From Oscillospiraceae bacterium (GTDB taxonomy: Bacteria; Bacillota; Clostridia; Oscillospirales; Ruminococcaceae), in NCBI GenBank assembly GCA_022800935.1, contig JAAWRH010000003.1, positions 80,881 to 144,880 on the forward strand: a DNA stretch of 64,000 bases, read 5' to 3'. Made by a program: the position numbers and the translations under genes. Within the stretch, counting starts at the first letter, position 1, and each line of letters opens with the position of its first letter. Below are positions 35,853 to 43,635 of the stretch, one piece after another. Below the pieces are notes generated by a model, which worked only from the letters and a program-made list of their open reading frames with translations, searched no databases and was not told where the DNA came from.

Positions 35853-35911
35853 TTGACATGAGTATGAAATCGTACTATAATAATAGCCGCCGTCAAGTAC
35901 GAAATCATACT
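35853..35911 (+). promoter_or_regulatory. Near-perfect promoter with twin MarR operators
   Basis: TTGACA (35853), 17 bases, TATAAT (35876-35881). Operator 1, AGTATGAAATCGTACT, fills the spacer (35861-35876); operator 2, AGTACGAAATCATACT, lies just downstream (35896-35911). Each is a palindrome of the form AGTAYGA-N2-TCRTACT, and the two are inverted copies of each other. This is a textbook layout for repression by the MarR protein encoded next. Confidence 0.85.
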
Positions 35912-35927
35912 CAATGGAGGGAACGCA

Positions 35928-36407
35928 ATGAAGCCAAAGCAGGGGAGCGAAATGCGGGAATTTGACCGGCTGTTCCGAAAAATAGAGCAACGCTATCACA
36001 ATATCTCCCTTAAAATGGGGTTATCCGATACCGCCGGACAGATTTTATACGCCATGATTGAGTTGGGGGACGGCTGTCTCCAGACGGAGATTGCCAGATG
36101 GTACTCATACAGCAAGCAGACGATCAGCTCTGCGGTAAAGGTAATGGAGCGAAAAGGGCTGCTCCGGCTGGAACCAGGGAAGGGACGGGATATGCACCTA
36201 CACCTGACCCCAGCGGGGCAGCAACTGGTGGAACGGACCATATATCCGATGATTGACATGGAAAACAGCGTTTTTTCTGCCATGTCACCAGAGGAAAGAC
36301 GGGAGTTCCTGCGGACCATCCGCAGATATGTGGATATTTTTATGGCAAAGAGCGGGGAACTCCTCCACAAAATGGAGGAGGAAACCGAGAAGGGAGCAAA
36401 TACATGA
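35928..36407 (+). CDS. MarR family transcriptional regulator
   Basis: A 159-residue winged-helix repressor. The DNA-binding core spans residues about 45-105: LQTEIARWYSYSKQTISSAV (recognition helix), KVMERKGLLRLEPGKGRDMH (wing), LHLTPAGQQLVERT. Flanking helices form the dimer. The ATG has GGAGGG before it. It is the first gene of an operon with a MATE exporter, overlapping it by four bases (ATGA), and sits directly behind a promoter carrying two matching palindromes. It therefore probably represses its own operon and is released by an exported compound. Confidence 0.93.
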   Translation: MKPKQGSEMREFDRLFRKIEQRYHNISLKMGLSDTAGQILYAMIELGDGCLQTEIARWYSYSKQTISSAVKVMERKGLLRLEPGKGRDMHLHLTPAGQQLVERTIYPMIDMENSVFSAMSPEERREFLRTIRRYVDIFMAKSGELLHKMEEETEKGANT

Positions 36408-37735
36408 GAATACAGCTTTCAGACCACTTTACCTATAATAAACTGCTTCGTTTTTCCATTTCTACTGTACTTATGTTAATCTGCACATCCCTTTACAGCA
36501 TTGTGGACGGCTTTTTTGTCTCCAACTTTGTGGGCAAGCAGCCCTTCGCCGCCCTTAACCTGATCTTCCCTGTGCTGATGGGGGCGGGCACGATCGGCTT
36601 TATGGTGGGTTCCGGGGGCAGCGCCATTGTGTCCATTTCCCTGGGGGAGAAAAAGCCGGACCAGGCCAACGAATACTTTTCCATGATGATCGGCACCACC
36701 GCGGTAATCGGGGCCATTGTGTGCGCGGTGTGCTTTGTCTTTACGCCGCAGATTGCCAGAGCCCTGGGCGCCTCCGGCGGGATGCTGGACTACTGCGTGT
36801 TATACGGTCGAATTTTGTTTGCCGCCGGTCCCTTTTTCATGCTCCAGATTGTCTTCCAAAGCTTCTTCATCGCGGCGGAAAAGCCGGTATTAAGCCTGAA
36901 AATCAACGTTATCTCCGGTGCCGCCAACGGGATATTGGATTTTCTGTTTATCGCGGTGTTCCGCTGGGGGCTGGCGGGGGCAGGGGCGGCCACCGTCATC
37001 GGCCAGATTTTGGGGGCGGTCATCCCCATCTTTTACTTTGCCAAGGAAAACGACAGCCTCCTCCGGCTGCGGTTCGCCCGCTTTCAGGGCCAGGTTTTCT
37101 GGAAAGCGTGCATCAACGGCTCCTCGGAGATGGTGTCCAACCTGTCCTCCTCCCTGGTCAACGTCCTCTATAACTTCCAGCTGATGCGGCTGGCCGGGGA
37201 AGACGGGGTTGCAGCCTATGGAATCATCATGTATGTAAACTTTGTCTTTACGGCGGCCTTTATCGGCTACTCCGCGGGGACCGCGCCGGTTACCAGCTAC
37301 CATTACGGGGCGGAAAACCACGGCGAGCTGAAAAACCTGTTCCGGAAGAGCCTGGTTCTGATGTCTGCCGGAGGAATTCTGCTTACCCTGGCGGCGGAAC
37401 TGCTTTCCGCACCGCTGGTAAAAATCTTTGCCAGCTATGATCAGGCCCTGTTTGAGCTGACCTGTACCGGCTTCCGAATTTATTCTCTGGCCTTTCTGAT
37501 GATGGGGGTGAACATCTGGGCTTCCTCCTTCTTTACCGCCTTAAATAATGGGGGCGTGTCAGCGCTGATTTCCTTTTTACGGACGCTGGTGTTTCAGGTT
37601 GCCGCGATCATTGTTCTGCCCATTTTATGGGAGGTCAGCGGCGTATGGCTGGCCATTGTGGTTGCGGAGATTTTCGCTCTGATTGTTTCCGCCGTCTGTC
37701 TGGCGGCCCTGCGGAAGAAATACCATTATGCCTGA
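36404..37735 (+). CDS. MATE family efflux transporter, MarR-linked
   Basis: A 443-residue 12-helix antiporter in the MATE/DinF group. N-half: FSISTVLMLICTSLYSIVDG then FFVSNFVGKQPFAALNL; C-half: YHYGAENHGELKNLFRKSL and ASSFFTALNNGGVSALISF. The repeated pattern of two six-helix bundles is complete. It is translated with marR through an ATGA overlap and followed by a strong terminator, so the two form a closed drug-responsive operon. It is not a close copy of the MATE protein at 26114-27496. Confidence 0.93.
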   Translation: MRIQLSDHFTYNKLLRFSISTVLMLICTSLYSIVDGFFVSNFVGKQPFAALNLIFPVLMGAGTIGFMVGSGGSAIVSISLGEKKPDQANEYFSMMIGTTAVIGAIVCAVCFVFTPQIARALGASGGMLDYCVLYGRILFAAGPFFMLQIVFQSFFIAAEKPVLSLKINVISGAANGILDFLFIAVFRWGLAGAGAATVIGQILGAVIPIFYFAKENDSLLRLRFARFQGQVFWKACINGSSEMVSNLSSSLVNVLYNFQLMRLAGEDGVAAYGIIMYVNFVFTAAFIGYSAGTAPVTSYHYGAENHGELKNLFRKSLVLMSAGGILLTLAAELLSAPLVKIFASYDQALFELTCTGFRIYSLAFLMMGVNIWASSFFTALNNGGVSALISFLRTLVFQVAAIIVLPILWEVSGVWLAIVVAEIFALIVSAVCLAALRKKYHYA

Positions 37736-37760
37736 CACTTAATAAAATTTCAAATATTGA

Positions 37761-37797
37761 CCCCGCGGTCCTTCCATGAGGCCGCGGGGCTTTTTTT
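37761..37797 (+). terminator. Terminator of the marR-MATE operon
   Basis: CCCCGCGG and CCGCGGGG around 13 bases, then CTTTTTTT. Confidence 0.92.
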
Positions 37798-37879
37798 GAA
37801 AAATTTCAGATGGGATGAATCCTTTTGTCCTTCTCCGGTGTTATAGCAGGTGAGAGCATAAAAAGGCGGTGACAACGGC

Positions 37880-38416
37880 ATGGAGGAAAGCAAACTGGTA
37901 AAAAGGGCGCAGAAGGGGGACCGGGACGCCATGGAGGCGCTGATTGGCGGCTATTATCCCTTGGTTTTCGCGTACTTCTATAAGAACACCGGCCTGTACC
38001 ACCAGTCCAAGGACCTGACCCAGGAGGTGTTCATCAAAATGATCTCCGGGCTTTCCGGGTACCGGCCCAGGGCCGCCTTTAAAAGCTGGCTGTTCGCCAT
38101 TGCCTCCAACCACCTGAAAAATCATTACCGGTCTGCCTCCCGCAGGCCGGAACCGGCGGAGTTCTCGGAGGCTCTCCAGGAGGTCCTCCCCGCGGACAGC
38201 CGGGAGATATCCAGGGCAGAGCTCCGCCAGGACATCCGGGCGGCCCTGGAAAAGCTCCCGCCGGAGCAGCGGGAGGCGGTGGTTCTCCGGTTTTACCATG
38301 ATTTTACCCCACGGGAGATTGCTGAAATCACCGGGGTCAGGGAGGCGGCCATCAAATCCAGGATACGTTACGGCCTGGACAAGCTGAAGAAGGAACTGGA
38401 GGGATACGCAGAATGA
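37880..38416 (+). CDS. ECF-type RNA polymerase sigma factor
   Basis: A 178-residue sigma-70 family protein with only regions 2 and 4. Region 2: LIGGYYPLVFAYFYKNTGLY, HQSKDLTQEVFIKMI, SWLFAIASNHLKNHYR. Region 4: LEKLPPEQREAVVLRFYHDF, TPREIAEITGVREAAIKSRI, RYGLDKLKKEL. This fits extracytoplasmic-function sigma factors. It opens a five-gene operon: its stop overlaps the next gene by four bases. The following membrane protein is in the usual place of an anti-sigma factor, so envelope or antibiotic stress is a plausible signal. Confidence 0.92.
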   Translation: MEESKLVKRAQKGDRDAMEALIGGYYPLVFAYFYKNTGLYHQSKDLTQEVFIKMISGLSGYRPRAAFKSWLFAIASNHLKNHYRSASRRPEPAEFSEALQEVLPADSREISRAELRQDIRAALEKLPPEQREAVVLRFYHDFTPREIAEITGVREAAIKSRIRYGLDKLKKELEGYAE

Positions 38417-39180
38417 GGAGAAAAAACGATATCATTTCACAGGGGCCTTCCAAGGAAGAACAGAAAATCATCGCCTGGCTCAGGAAAGAGCCTGTCCCGG
38501 AGGTGCCGCAAGAGGAGGTACAGACTGTCTGCCGGACCGCCGCCGCCTATTACACAAGGCCCCAGGGGGCTGGGGACGCGGGCTTCTGGCTGGCGGCGCT
38601 CTCCTGCCTGACCGGGGGGACCGCCCTTTTATGGATACTGGCGGCGTTCCTGCTGGGGAGCTGCGCGGCCCTTTCGGCTCTGACGGGCAGCCTGGAGGCC
38701 GAGCCCTTCGCCCTGTTGATTGCCCTGTCCCCCGTCCCCATGCTGTCCTTTGCCATCCGGGAGCTCCAGTACCGGGACAGCAGCCTGGTCCAGTTGGAGA
38801 AGACCTGTAAATACTCGCCGGACAAAATCTATTTTGCCCGCCTGTGGATTGGAATGGCCTTCAATATGCTGTTCGTGGCCCTGGCGGGGACGGCGTTTCC
38901 CCGCTCCGGGCCGCTGCTGAAGCTGCTGTTCCTCGCCTTTACCGCCATGTTCCTGATGGGGGCGGCGGCGCTGGCGGTCATGTCGTTTCTGGAAAGCGCC
39001 CTGCCCCTGTCCCTGATGCTGGCGGCCTGGGTGCCGGGGGCGTTCTGGCTGCTCTGCCAGGACGGGGTACTGGACCTGCTGATGGGAGTGGGAACGGGGA
39101 TATTGGCGGCGGGGGCGGCCGCCGGTCTGGGGCTGTTCGCCGCCGCGGCTGTAAAAACCACAAAAAGGCTGTACGCCTGA
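38413..39180 (+). CDS. Membrane protein, possible anti-sigma factor
   Basis: A 255-residue protein with a hydrophilic N-terminus of about 55 residues (KEEQKIIAWLRKEPVPEVPQ) and six predicted transmembrane helices in three pairs. The N-terminal part lacks the HxxxCxxC zinc motif of many anti-sigma factors. The four-base overlap with the sigma gene and 15-base gap to the ABC gene indicate tight co-expression. I do not recognise a named family. A role as a membrane-bound regulator of the sigma factor is inferred only from topology and position. Confidence 0.65.
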   Translation: MRRKNDIISQGPSKEEQKIIAWLRKEPVPEVPQEEVQTVCRTAAAYYTRPQGAGDAGFWLAALSCLTGGTALLWILAAFLLGSCAALSALTGSLEAEPFALLIALSPVPMLSFAIRELQYRDSSLVQLEKTCKYSPDKIYFARLWIGMAFNMLFVALAGTAFPRSGPLLKLLFLAFTAMFLMGAAALAVMSFLESALPLSLMLAAWVPGAFWLLCQDGVLDLLMGVGTGILAAGAAAGLGLFAAAAVKTTKRLYA

Positions 39181-39195
39181 AAAGGGGGAACTGTT

Positions 39196-40062
39196 ATGGA
39201 ATTGTCTGTCCGCAACGTCACCAAGGATTTTGGAGGAAAAAGGGCGGTAGACCATGTGTCCTTTACGCTGTCCTGCGGCGTATACGGGCTTCTCGGCCCC
39301 AACGGCGCGGGAAAAACCACCCTGATGAAGATGCTGGTGGATATCCTCACCCCATCGGAGGGGGAGGTTCTGCTGGACGGGGTGAACATCCGGGAGCTGG
39401 GGGCCGCCTACCGGGATAAGCTGGGCTACATGCCCCAGGAGATTGGGGTGTATAAAAATTTTTCCGCCCAAAAATTTCTCAAGTACATCGCGGCCCTGAA
39501 GGGAATCACCGGCAGGGCGGCGGATAAAAAAATCGACGGGCTGCTGGATCTGGTGGGGCTGAGGGACGCCGGACGGAAAAAGCTGGGGGGCTTTTCCGGG
39601 GGGATGCTGCGCCGGGTGGGCATCGCCCAAACCCTCCTCAACGACCCGAAGATACTGATCCTGGACGAGCCCACAGCGGGCCTGGACCCCCAGGAGCGCA
39701 TCCGCTTCCGGAACATCATCTCGGAGCTTTCGGAAAACCGGATTGTCCTGCTCTCCACCCACATTGTCTCGGACATGGAGTTTATCGCCGGGGAGGTCAT
39801 CATCATGCGGGAGGGGGGCATCCTCAAGACCGGGGCCATCGATCATCTTCTCCGGAAGATGGAAGGAAAGGTATGGTCCGCTCTTGTCTCCCACGAGGAG
39901 TTCCACCGCATGAAGGGGCAGTACGCCATCGGGAACATGGTCCAGAAGAACGGCGGCGTGGAGATACGCGTCATCGGTCCCCAGAAGCCGCCCCTGGCCT
40001 GCGAACCCGTCAAACCTATCTTAGAGGATGTATTCAGCTATTACTTTGGAGGCGACGTATAA
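39196..40062 (+). CDS. ABC transporter ATP-binding protein
   Basis: A 288-residue ATPase of the ABC-2/drug-export type. Walker A is GLLGPNGAGKTTLMK, the Q-loop is in YMPQEIGVYKNF, the signature is FSGGMLRRVGIAQ, Walker B is ILILDEPTAGLDPQER, and the switch His is in LLSTHIVSDMEF. A C-terminal regulatory segment of about 70 residues follows, as in bacitracin- or lantibiotic-type exporters. It works with the two permeases encoded immediately downstream; the stop overlaps the first permease start by one base. Confidence 0.93.
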   Translation: MELSVRNVTKDFGGKRAVDHVSFTLSCGVYGLLGPNGAGKTTLMKMLVDILTPSEGEVLLDGVNIRELGAAYRDKLGYMPQEIGVYKNFSAQKFLKYIAALKGITGRAADKKIDGLLDLVGLRDAGRKKLGGFSGGMLRRVGIAQTLLNDPKILILDEPTAGLDPQERIRFRNIISELSENRIVLLSTHIVSDMEFIAGEVIIMREGGILKTGAIDHLLRKMEGKVWSALVSHEEFHRMKGQYAIGNMVQKNGGVEIRVIGPQKPPLACEPVKPILEDVFSYYFGGDV

Positions 40063-41258
40063 TGAACGGTAGCATGTTAAAGACAGAAATCTATAAAATC
40101 TTCTCCAAGCGGGTGATATGGATTTCCATGGCAGTGTTTCTCACCTTGTACCTGGTGCTGAAGCTGCAATTTTGGGACAACGTCTCCATCCGGTACACCC
40201 TAGAACCCATGCGCCCCCAGCTGACCGAAGCGGTGGAAAATCCAGCCTTTCATGAATTTGTCCGAAAAAGCAGCTACAACTGCTCCACTGAAGAAATGCG
40301 CGCCTTTGTCCCCGAACCGGTCTATGAGTACATCGAACAGTACCGGGGAAACGAGCGCATCTACCGCTCCCTGAACAGCGATCTGGCGGGCATCCTCAAC
40401 AATTACTTTGAGCGCATTGACCAGCGGGAGGCATTTATCCAGGAGCTGGCCCAGAAGGTTTCCGGCTCCGGCGGGACCGCCCTGGACCGGGCGAAAGCCC
40501 GGCTGCTTCAGGCCTACCGGGAAACCCCTGTCCCCATTGAGCTGAACCTGGAGGACAGTGCCAACAACTTTATCGACGTCAACCACGCCGCCCTGTTTCC
40601 TGGGCTCATCATGCTGCTGGTCATCGCCGGCCTTGCGGGGATCTACTCCGACGAGTACACCAGCGGCACACAGTCGGCCCTGCTCACCTCCCGCCAGGGA
40701 CGCAGAGGGGTTTTCCTCAGCAAAGCAATCGCGGCGGGCATCTTTGTGACCGGCGTTGTGCTGGTGACGGAGGCGTTCTTCATGGTTGTCACCGCCGTCT
40801 GCTACCGGGTGCCCTCCTCCACCGTCTCCGCCGCCAGTACCTACGGCCTTTCCCTCACCCTCTACGGCGGTTCGGTATACGGCTTCTGTCTGCGCCAGGT
40901 TCTGGGAACCCTTCTGGCCGGGCTGACCCTGGGCAGCATTGTCATGTGCATTTCGGTGTTCAGCAAAAGCGCCCTTATCCCCTTCTTTGCGGCAGGGGCG
41001 TACTACGGCGGAACTGCGATTTATGCCAACTCTGTCCCCTTTCCCCGTTATCTCTCCTCCCTCTGGTCCCTTCCGGGGGAATGGAGCCTGTTCATGCTCC
41101 AGACCCAGTTCGAGCTGGTGGAGGCAGGGCGTTATACAAGTATTTTCGGGCTGCTGGTTCCCACCCTGGCCACAAACGCGGTTTTTAACCTTCTGCTCAT
41201 GGCGGCGTGCCTTGGAATCTGCTATTGGGGCTACACGGGAAAGCAGGTCAGGGGCTGA
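40062..41258 (+). CDS. ABC-2 type permease, first subunit
   Basis: A 398-residue membrane protein. One helix near the N-terminus (VIWISMAVFLTLYLVLKL) is followed by an extracellular domain of about 150 residues and then five C-terminal helices (FPGLIMLLVIAGLAGIYSDE, then YTSGTQSALLTSRQGRRG as the typical cytoplasmic coupling loop). This is the layout of ABC-2 permeases. The ATG shares one base with the stop of the ATPase gene and has TTTGGAGG before it; the frame is open 63 codons further upstream inside the ATPase gene and that part is not used. Confidence 0.85.
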   Translation: MNGSMLKTEIYKIFSKRVIWISMAVFLTLYLVLKLQFWDNVSIRYTLEPMRPQLTEAVENPAFHEFVRKSSYNCSTEEMRAFVPEPVYEYIEQYRGNERIYRSLNSDLAGILNNYFERIDQREAFIQELAQKVSGSGGTALDRAKARLLQAYRETPVPIELNLEDSANNFIDVNHAALFPGLIMLLVIAGLAGIYSDEYTSGTQSALLTSRQGRRGVFLSKAIAAGIFVTGVVLVTEAFFMVVTAVCYRVPSSTVSAASTYGLSLTLYGGSVYGFCLRQVLGTLLAGLTLGSIVMCISVFSKSALIPFFAAGAYYGGTAIYANSVPFPRYLSSLWSLPGEWSLFMLQTQFELVEAGRYTSIFGLLVPTLATNAVFNLLLMAACLGICYWGYTGKQVRG

Positions 41259-42046
41259 TGAAAACAATTCTGCACATCTCTGTCCTGGAGCTGGAAAACC
41301 TTCTCTGTAAAAAACTGGTATGGCTGACAGCGGCGGGGTATGTCCTAGCGGCCCTAACCATCTGCCTGTGTGACAGCCTCCGGCAGAGCTACTTTTACGA
41401 TGTGGAAAGTCTCCCCATTGAGCTGACAAACTTTGTCGAGCCCTATTTTCTGGCCACAGCCCTGATTTCCGCCCTGGCCCCTGTCTTCGCGGGGGACCGG
41501 GAACAGAACCTGGATCAGCTTTCCGCCGCCTGCCTGGCGGGGAGAAAAGGGCGGACCGCCGCCAAAATATTGGCCTCGTGCGTCTTCGCGGTGACAATAT
41601 GCGGCCTGTTCGGGGCAATCTCCGTTTTGATTCCCGCCGCCTGCGGGCAGTGGGACGGAGGCCTGCCTGTGGAATCCATCGGCGGGGAGCTGGGACTCTC
41701 CGGCCGGTGGACGGTTTCCCGGTATCTTCTGTTCTCCCTTGCCTCCGGGTCTGCCGGATGTGTGATTTTATCCCTTCTGCTGCTGTACATCTCCTGTGCG
41801 GCGGCTTCGACGGCGACGGCCCTCAGCGTGTCGGGGACCGGCATTCTCTTTGAATTCCTGTTTCACCGGTTTTCCTTTTTCACCCTGCTGAAGGAATACA
41901 ACGTCTGGATGTTTTTAAAGCCCTACTCCTTCTTCTGTATGAACCTTCTCCCCTTTTCGCCGGTTGTGAACCTGTCTGTACTGTGCGCGGCGGCGGCTCC
42001 GGTCTGCGGCCTTGCCGTTTGGGCGGTTCTCAGGAGAGGAATATAA
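41258..42046 (+). CDS. ABC-2 type permease, second subunit
   Basis: A 262-residue membrane protein with six predicted helices. The first helix (LVWLTAAGYVLAALTIC) is followed by a short loop, FVEPYFLATALISALAPVF, then the coupling segment AGDREQNLDQLSAACLAGRK with basic residues like that in the first permease. The start ATG overlaps the preceding TGA (ATGA) and has an AGGTCAGGGG site. It likely pairs with the first permease as a heterodimer. It is the last gene of the sigma factor operon, which ends at a terminator. Confidence 0.8.
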   Translation: MKTILHISVLELENLLCKKLVWLTAAGYVLAALTICLCDSLRQSYFYDVESLPIELTNFVEPYFLATALISALAPVFAGDREQNLDQLSAACLAGRKGRTAAKILASCVFAVTICGLFGAISVLIPAACGQWDGGLPVESIGGELGLSGRWTVSRYLLFSLASGSAGCVILSLLLLYISCAAASTATALSVSGTGILFEFLFHRFSFFTLLKEYNVWMFLKPYSFFCMNLLPFSPVVNLSVLCAAAAPVCGLAVWAVLRRGI

Positions 42047-42060
42047 AACCCCAAAGACAG

Positions 42061-42110
42061 AAAGACAGGCTGAACCGCCCAATCAAAACGGTCCAGCCTG
42101 TCTTTTATTT
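42061..42110 (+). terminator. Terminator of the sigma factor/ABC operon
   Basis: AAAGACAGGCTG pairs with CAGCCTGTCTTTT; an inner CCG/CGG pair extends the stem. The T-rich tail runs to 42110. Confidence 0.85.
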
Positions 42111-42122
42111 ACATCCTATAGA

Positions 42123-43559
42123 TTACTTCTTCAAAACTCCCAGATATCCGTTGAGCTTTTCCAGCCGCAGCCCGCCTACCGACTTGATCTGCACCGTCAT
42201 GGCGTCGGGCAGGAACACGCACCGTAATTCGTGCCGGTGAACCTGGTCCGGCAGCTCTATCTGCAAAATGCAGCTGTCATCCGAGGTCCATTTCAGACCC
42301 GCCGCCGCGTCCAGACCGGTAAAGATGTCCGGCCCTCTCCGGAAGCTCCCAATGCCAAAGGGAATGACCCGCTCCCTTCCGTCTTTCACCAGCAGAAGCT
42401 CTCCGTCCTCCTCCCGGAACCGGAACGCTATCCCGGTGATGCCGTCGCAGCCCTCGTCCAGAACAATCCGCCTGCCGGAAAGTCGGTCCTCCCAGGGAGA
42501 GCGCCTGTTCCCGGTCCCCAGCAGGGAGGCAGAACCGCACACCTTCTCCAGCTTTTCCAGAACGTCAGGATTTTCCGGCAGAGCTTCATCGGACAGGACG
42601 GGGTAAATGGTCTCCCATAGGCTGTCCAGTATCTGCTGCTGGCCGTCCTTATATTCCATGGTGTTGGCGGTGCAGGCGAACACCAGGTCCTTTTCCGGCA
42701 CAATCACAACGAGCTGCCCGCCCATTCCAAAGGCGCACCAGCCGTGCCGCGCTTTCCAGAAGTAATATCCGTAACCGGCGCAGCCGTCAAAGGTGGAGTT
42801 TCCGCTGGAATTGTCCGAATAGGAGGTAAAGGTATCCTCTACCCAGCCCTCTGGCAGGATTCTCTCCCCGTTCCACACCCCGTCCTGGAGATAGAGTTGC
42901 CCGAACCGGGCCATGTCCTCGGTGGTACACCAGATGCCGCTGCCCCCCAGACAGATACCCTTATCGCATTTCTCCCAATAGACGGGGCCCATGCCCAGCT
43001 TGTCAAACAGGCGGGGCTTCAGATATTTATGGACAGTCTGTCCGGTGAGCTTCTGAAGGATGGCGCAGGCCATATGGGTTCCGGTGGTATCGTAGGCGAA
43101 GGTGGTCCCGGAGGGATGGGAGGGCGGGGTGTTCAGAAAGCTGTGTACCCACCTCCCCTTGCTTGTATCGGTGGAGCCGCGGTGGACCGTGCGCATGGTC
43201 AGCAGGTCCTGAACGGTCATCCGAGCGGTAAAGGGATGGAGCGGTCCGTCGATCTCCTCTGGGAAGAAGTTCGCGGCCTTATCGGAAACGCGGAGCAGTC
43301 CCTCCTTTACGGCAATCCCCACAGCGGCGGAGGTGACGCTTTTGCTGACCGAATAGATGCGGTGTCTTCCGGAAAGGGTATAGGGGGCATAGGCACACCG
43401 GGCGGCGATTTTGCCGTGGCGCATCAGGAGAAAGCTGTGAAGGCTGACGCGCCGCCGGGATACAGCGGACATAAAGTCCAGGACGGCTTGGGAGGGGCAT
43501 CCGGCCGCCTCCGGAGACACCGCTGGAATTTGATTGTTTTGGTAATGGACTGCCTGCAT
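42123..43559 (-). CDS. Serine hydrolase, beta-lactamase/penicillin-binding-like
   Basis: A 478-residue protein of the class C beta-lactamase-like superfamily (esterases, peptidases and PBP4-like proteins). The catalytic SxxK is SVSKSV near residue 73, and the second motif is YDTTG (Y-x-T in place of Y-x-N). AYAPYTLSGRHRIY precedes the active Ser; GSGIWCTTEDMARFGQLYLQ and GYGYYFWKARHG complete the fold. The last 170 residues form an extra beta domain. No signal peptide, so it is probably cytoplasmic and not a resistance beta-lactamase. The ATG has AAAGGA ten bases before it; a TTG three codons upstream is less likely. Substrate unknown. Confidence 0.85.
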   Translation of the reverse strand: MQAVHYQNNQIPAVSPEAAGCPSQAVLDFMSAVSRRRVSLHSFLLMRHGKIAARCAYAPYTLSGRHRIYSVSKSVTSAAVGIAVKEGLLRVSDKAANFFPEEIDGPLHPFTARMTVQDLLTMRTVHRGSTDTSKGRWVHSFLNTPPSHPSGTTFAYDTTGTHMACAILQKLTGQTVHKYLKPRLFDKLGMGPVYWEKCDKGICLGGSGIWCTTEDMARFGQLYLQDGVWNGERILPEGWVEDTFTSYSDNSSGNSTFDGCAGYGYYFWKARHGWCAFGMGGQLVVIVPEKDLVFACTANTMEYKDGQQQILDSLWETIYPVLSDEALPENPDVLEKLEKVCGSASLLGTGNRRSPWEDRLSGRRIVLDEGCDGITGIAFRFREEDGELLLVKDGRERVIPFGIGSFRRGPDIFTGLDAAAGLKWTSDDSCILQIELPDQVHRHELRCVFLPDAMTVQIKSVGGLRLEKLNGYLGVLKK

Positions 43560-43635
43560 ATGTTTCAAGTCCTTTCATAATTTACTACACAAATAGCAAT
43601 ACAATTTCCCCAGATAAAACAGCCTGGAAGGACAA

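Noticed and set aside
40200..41618. 472-codon frame antisense to the two ABC permeases
   Set aside because: Shadow crossing two coupled genes; no protein features.
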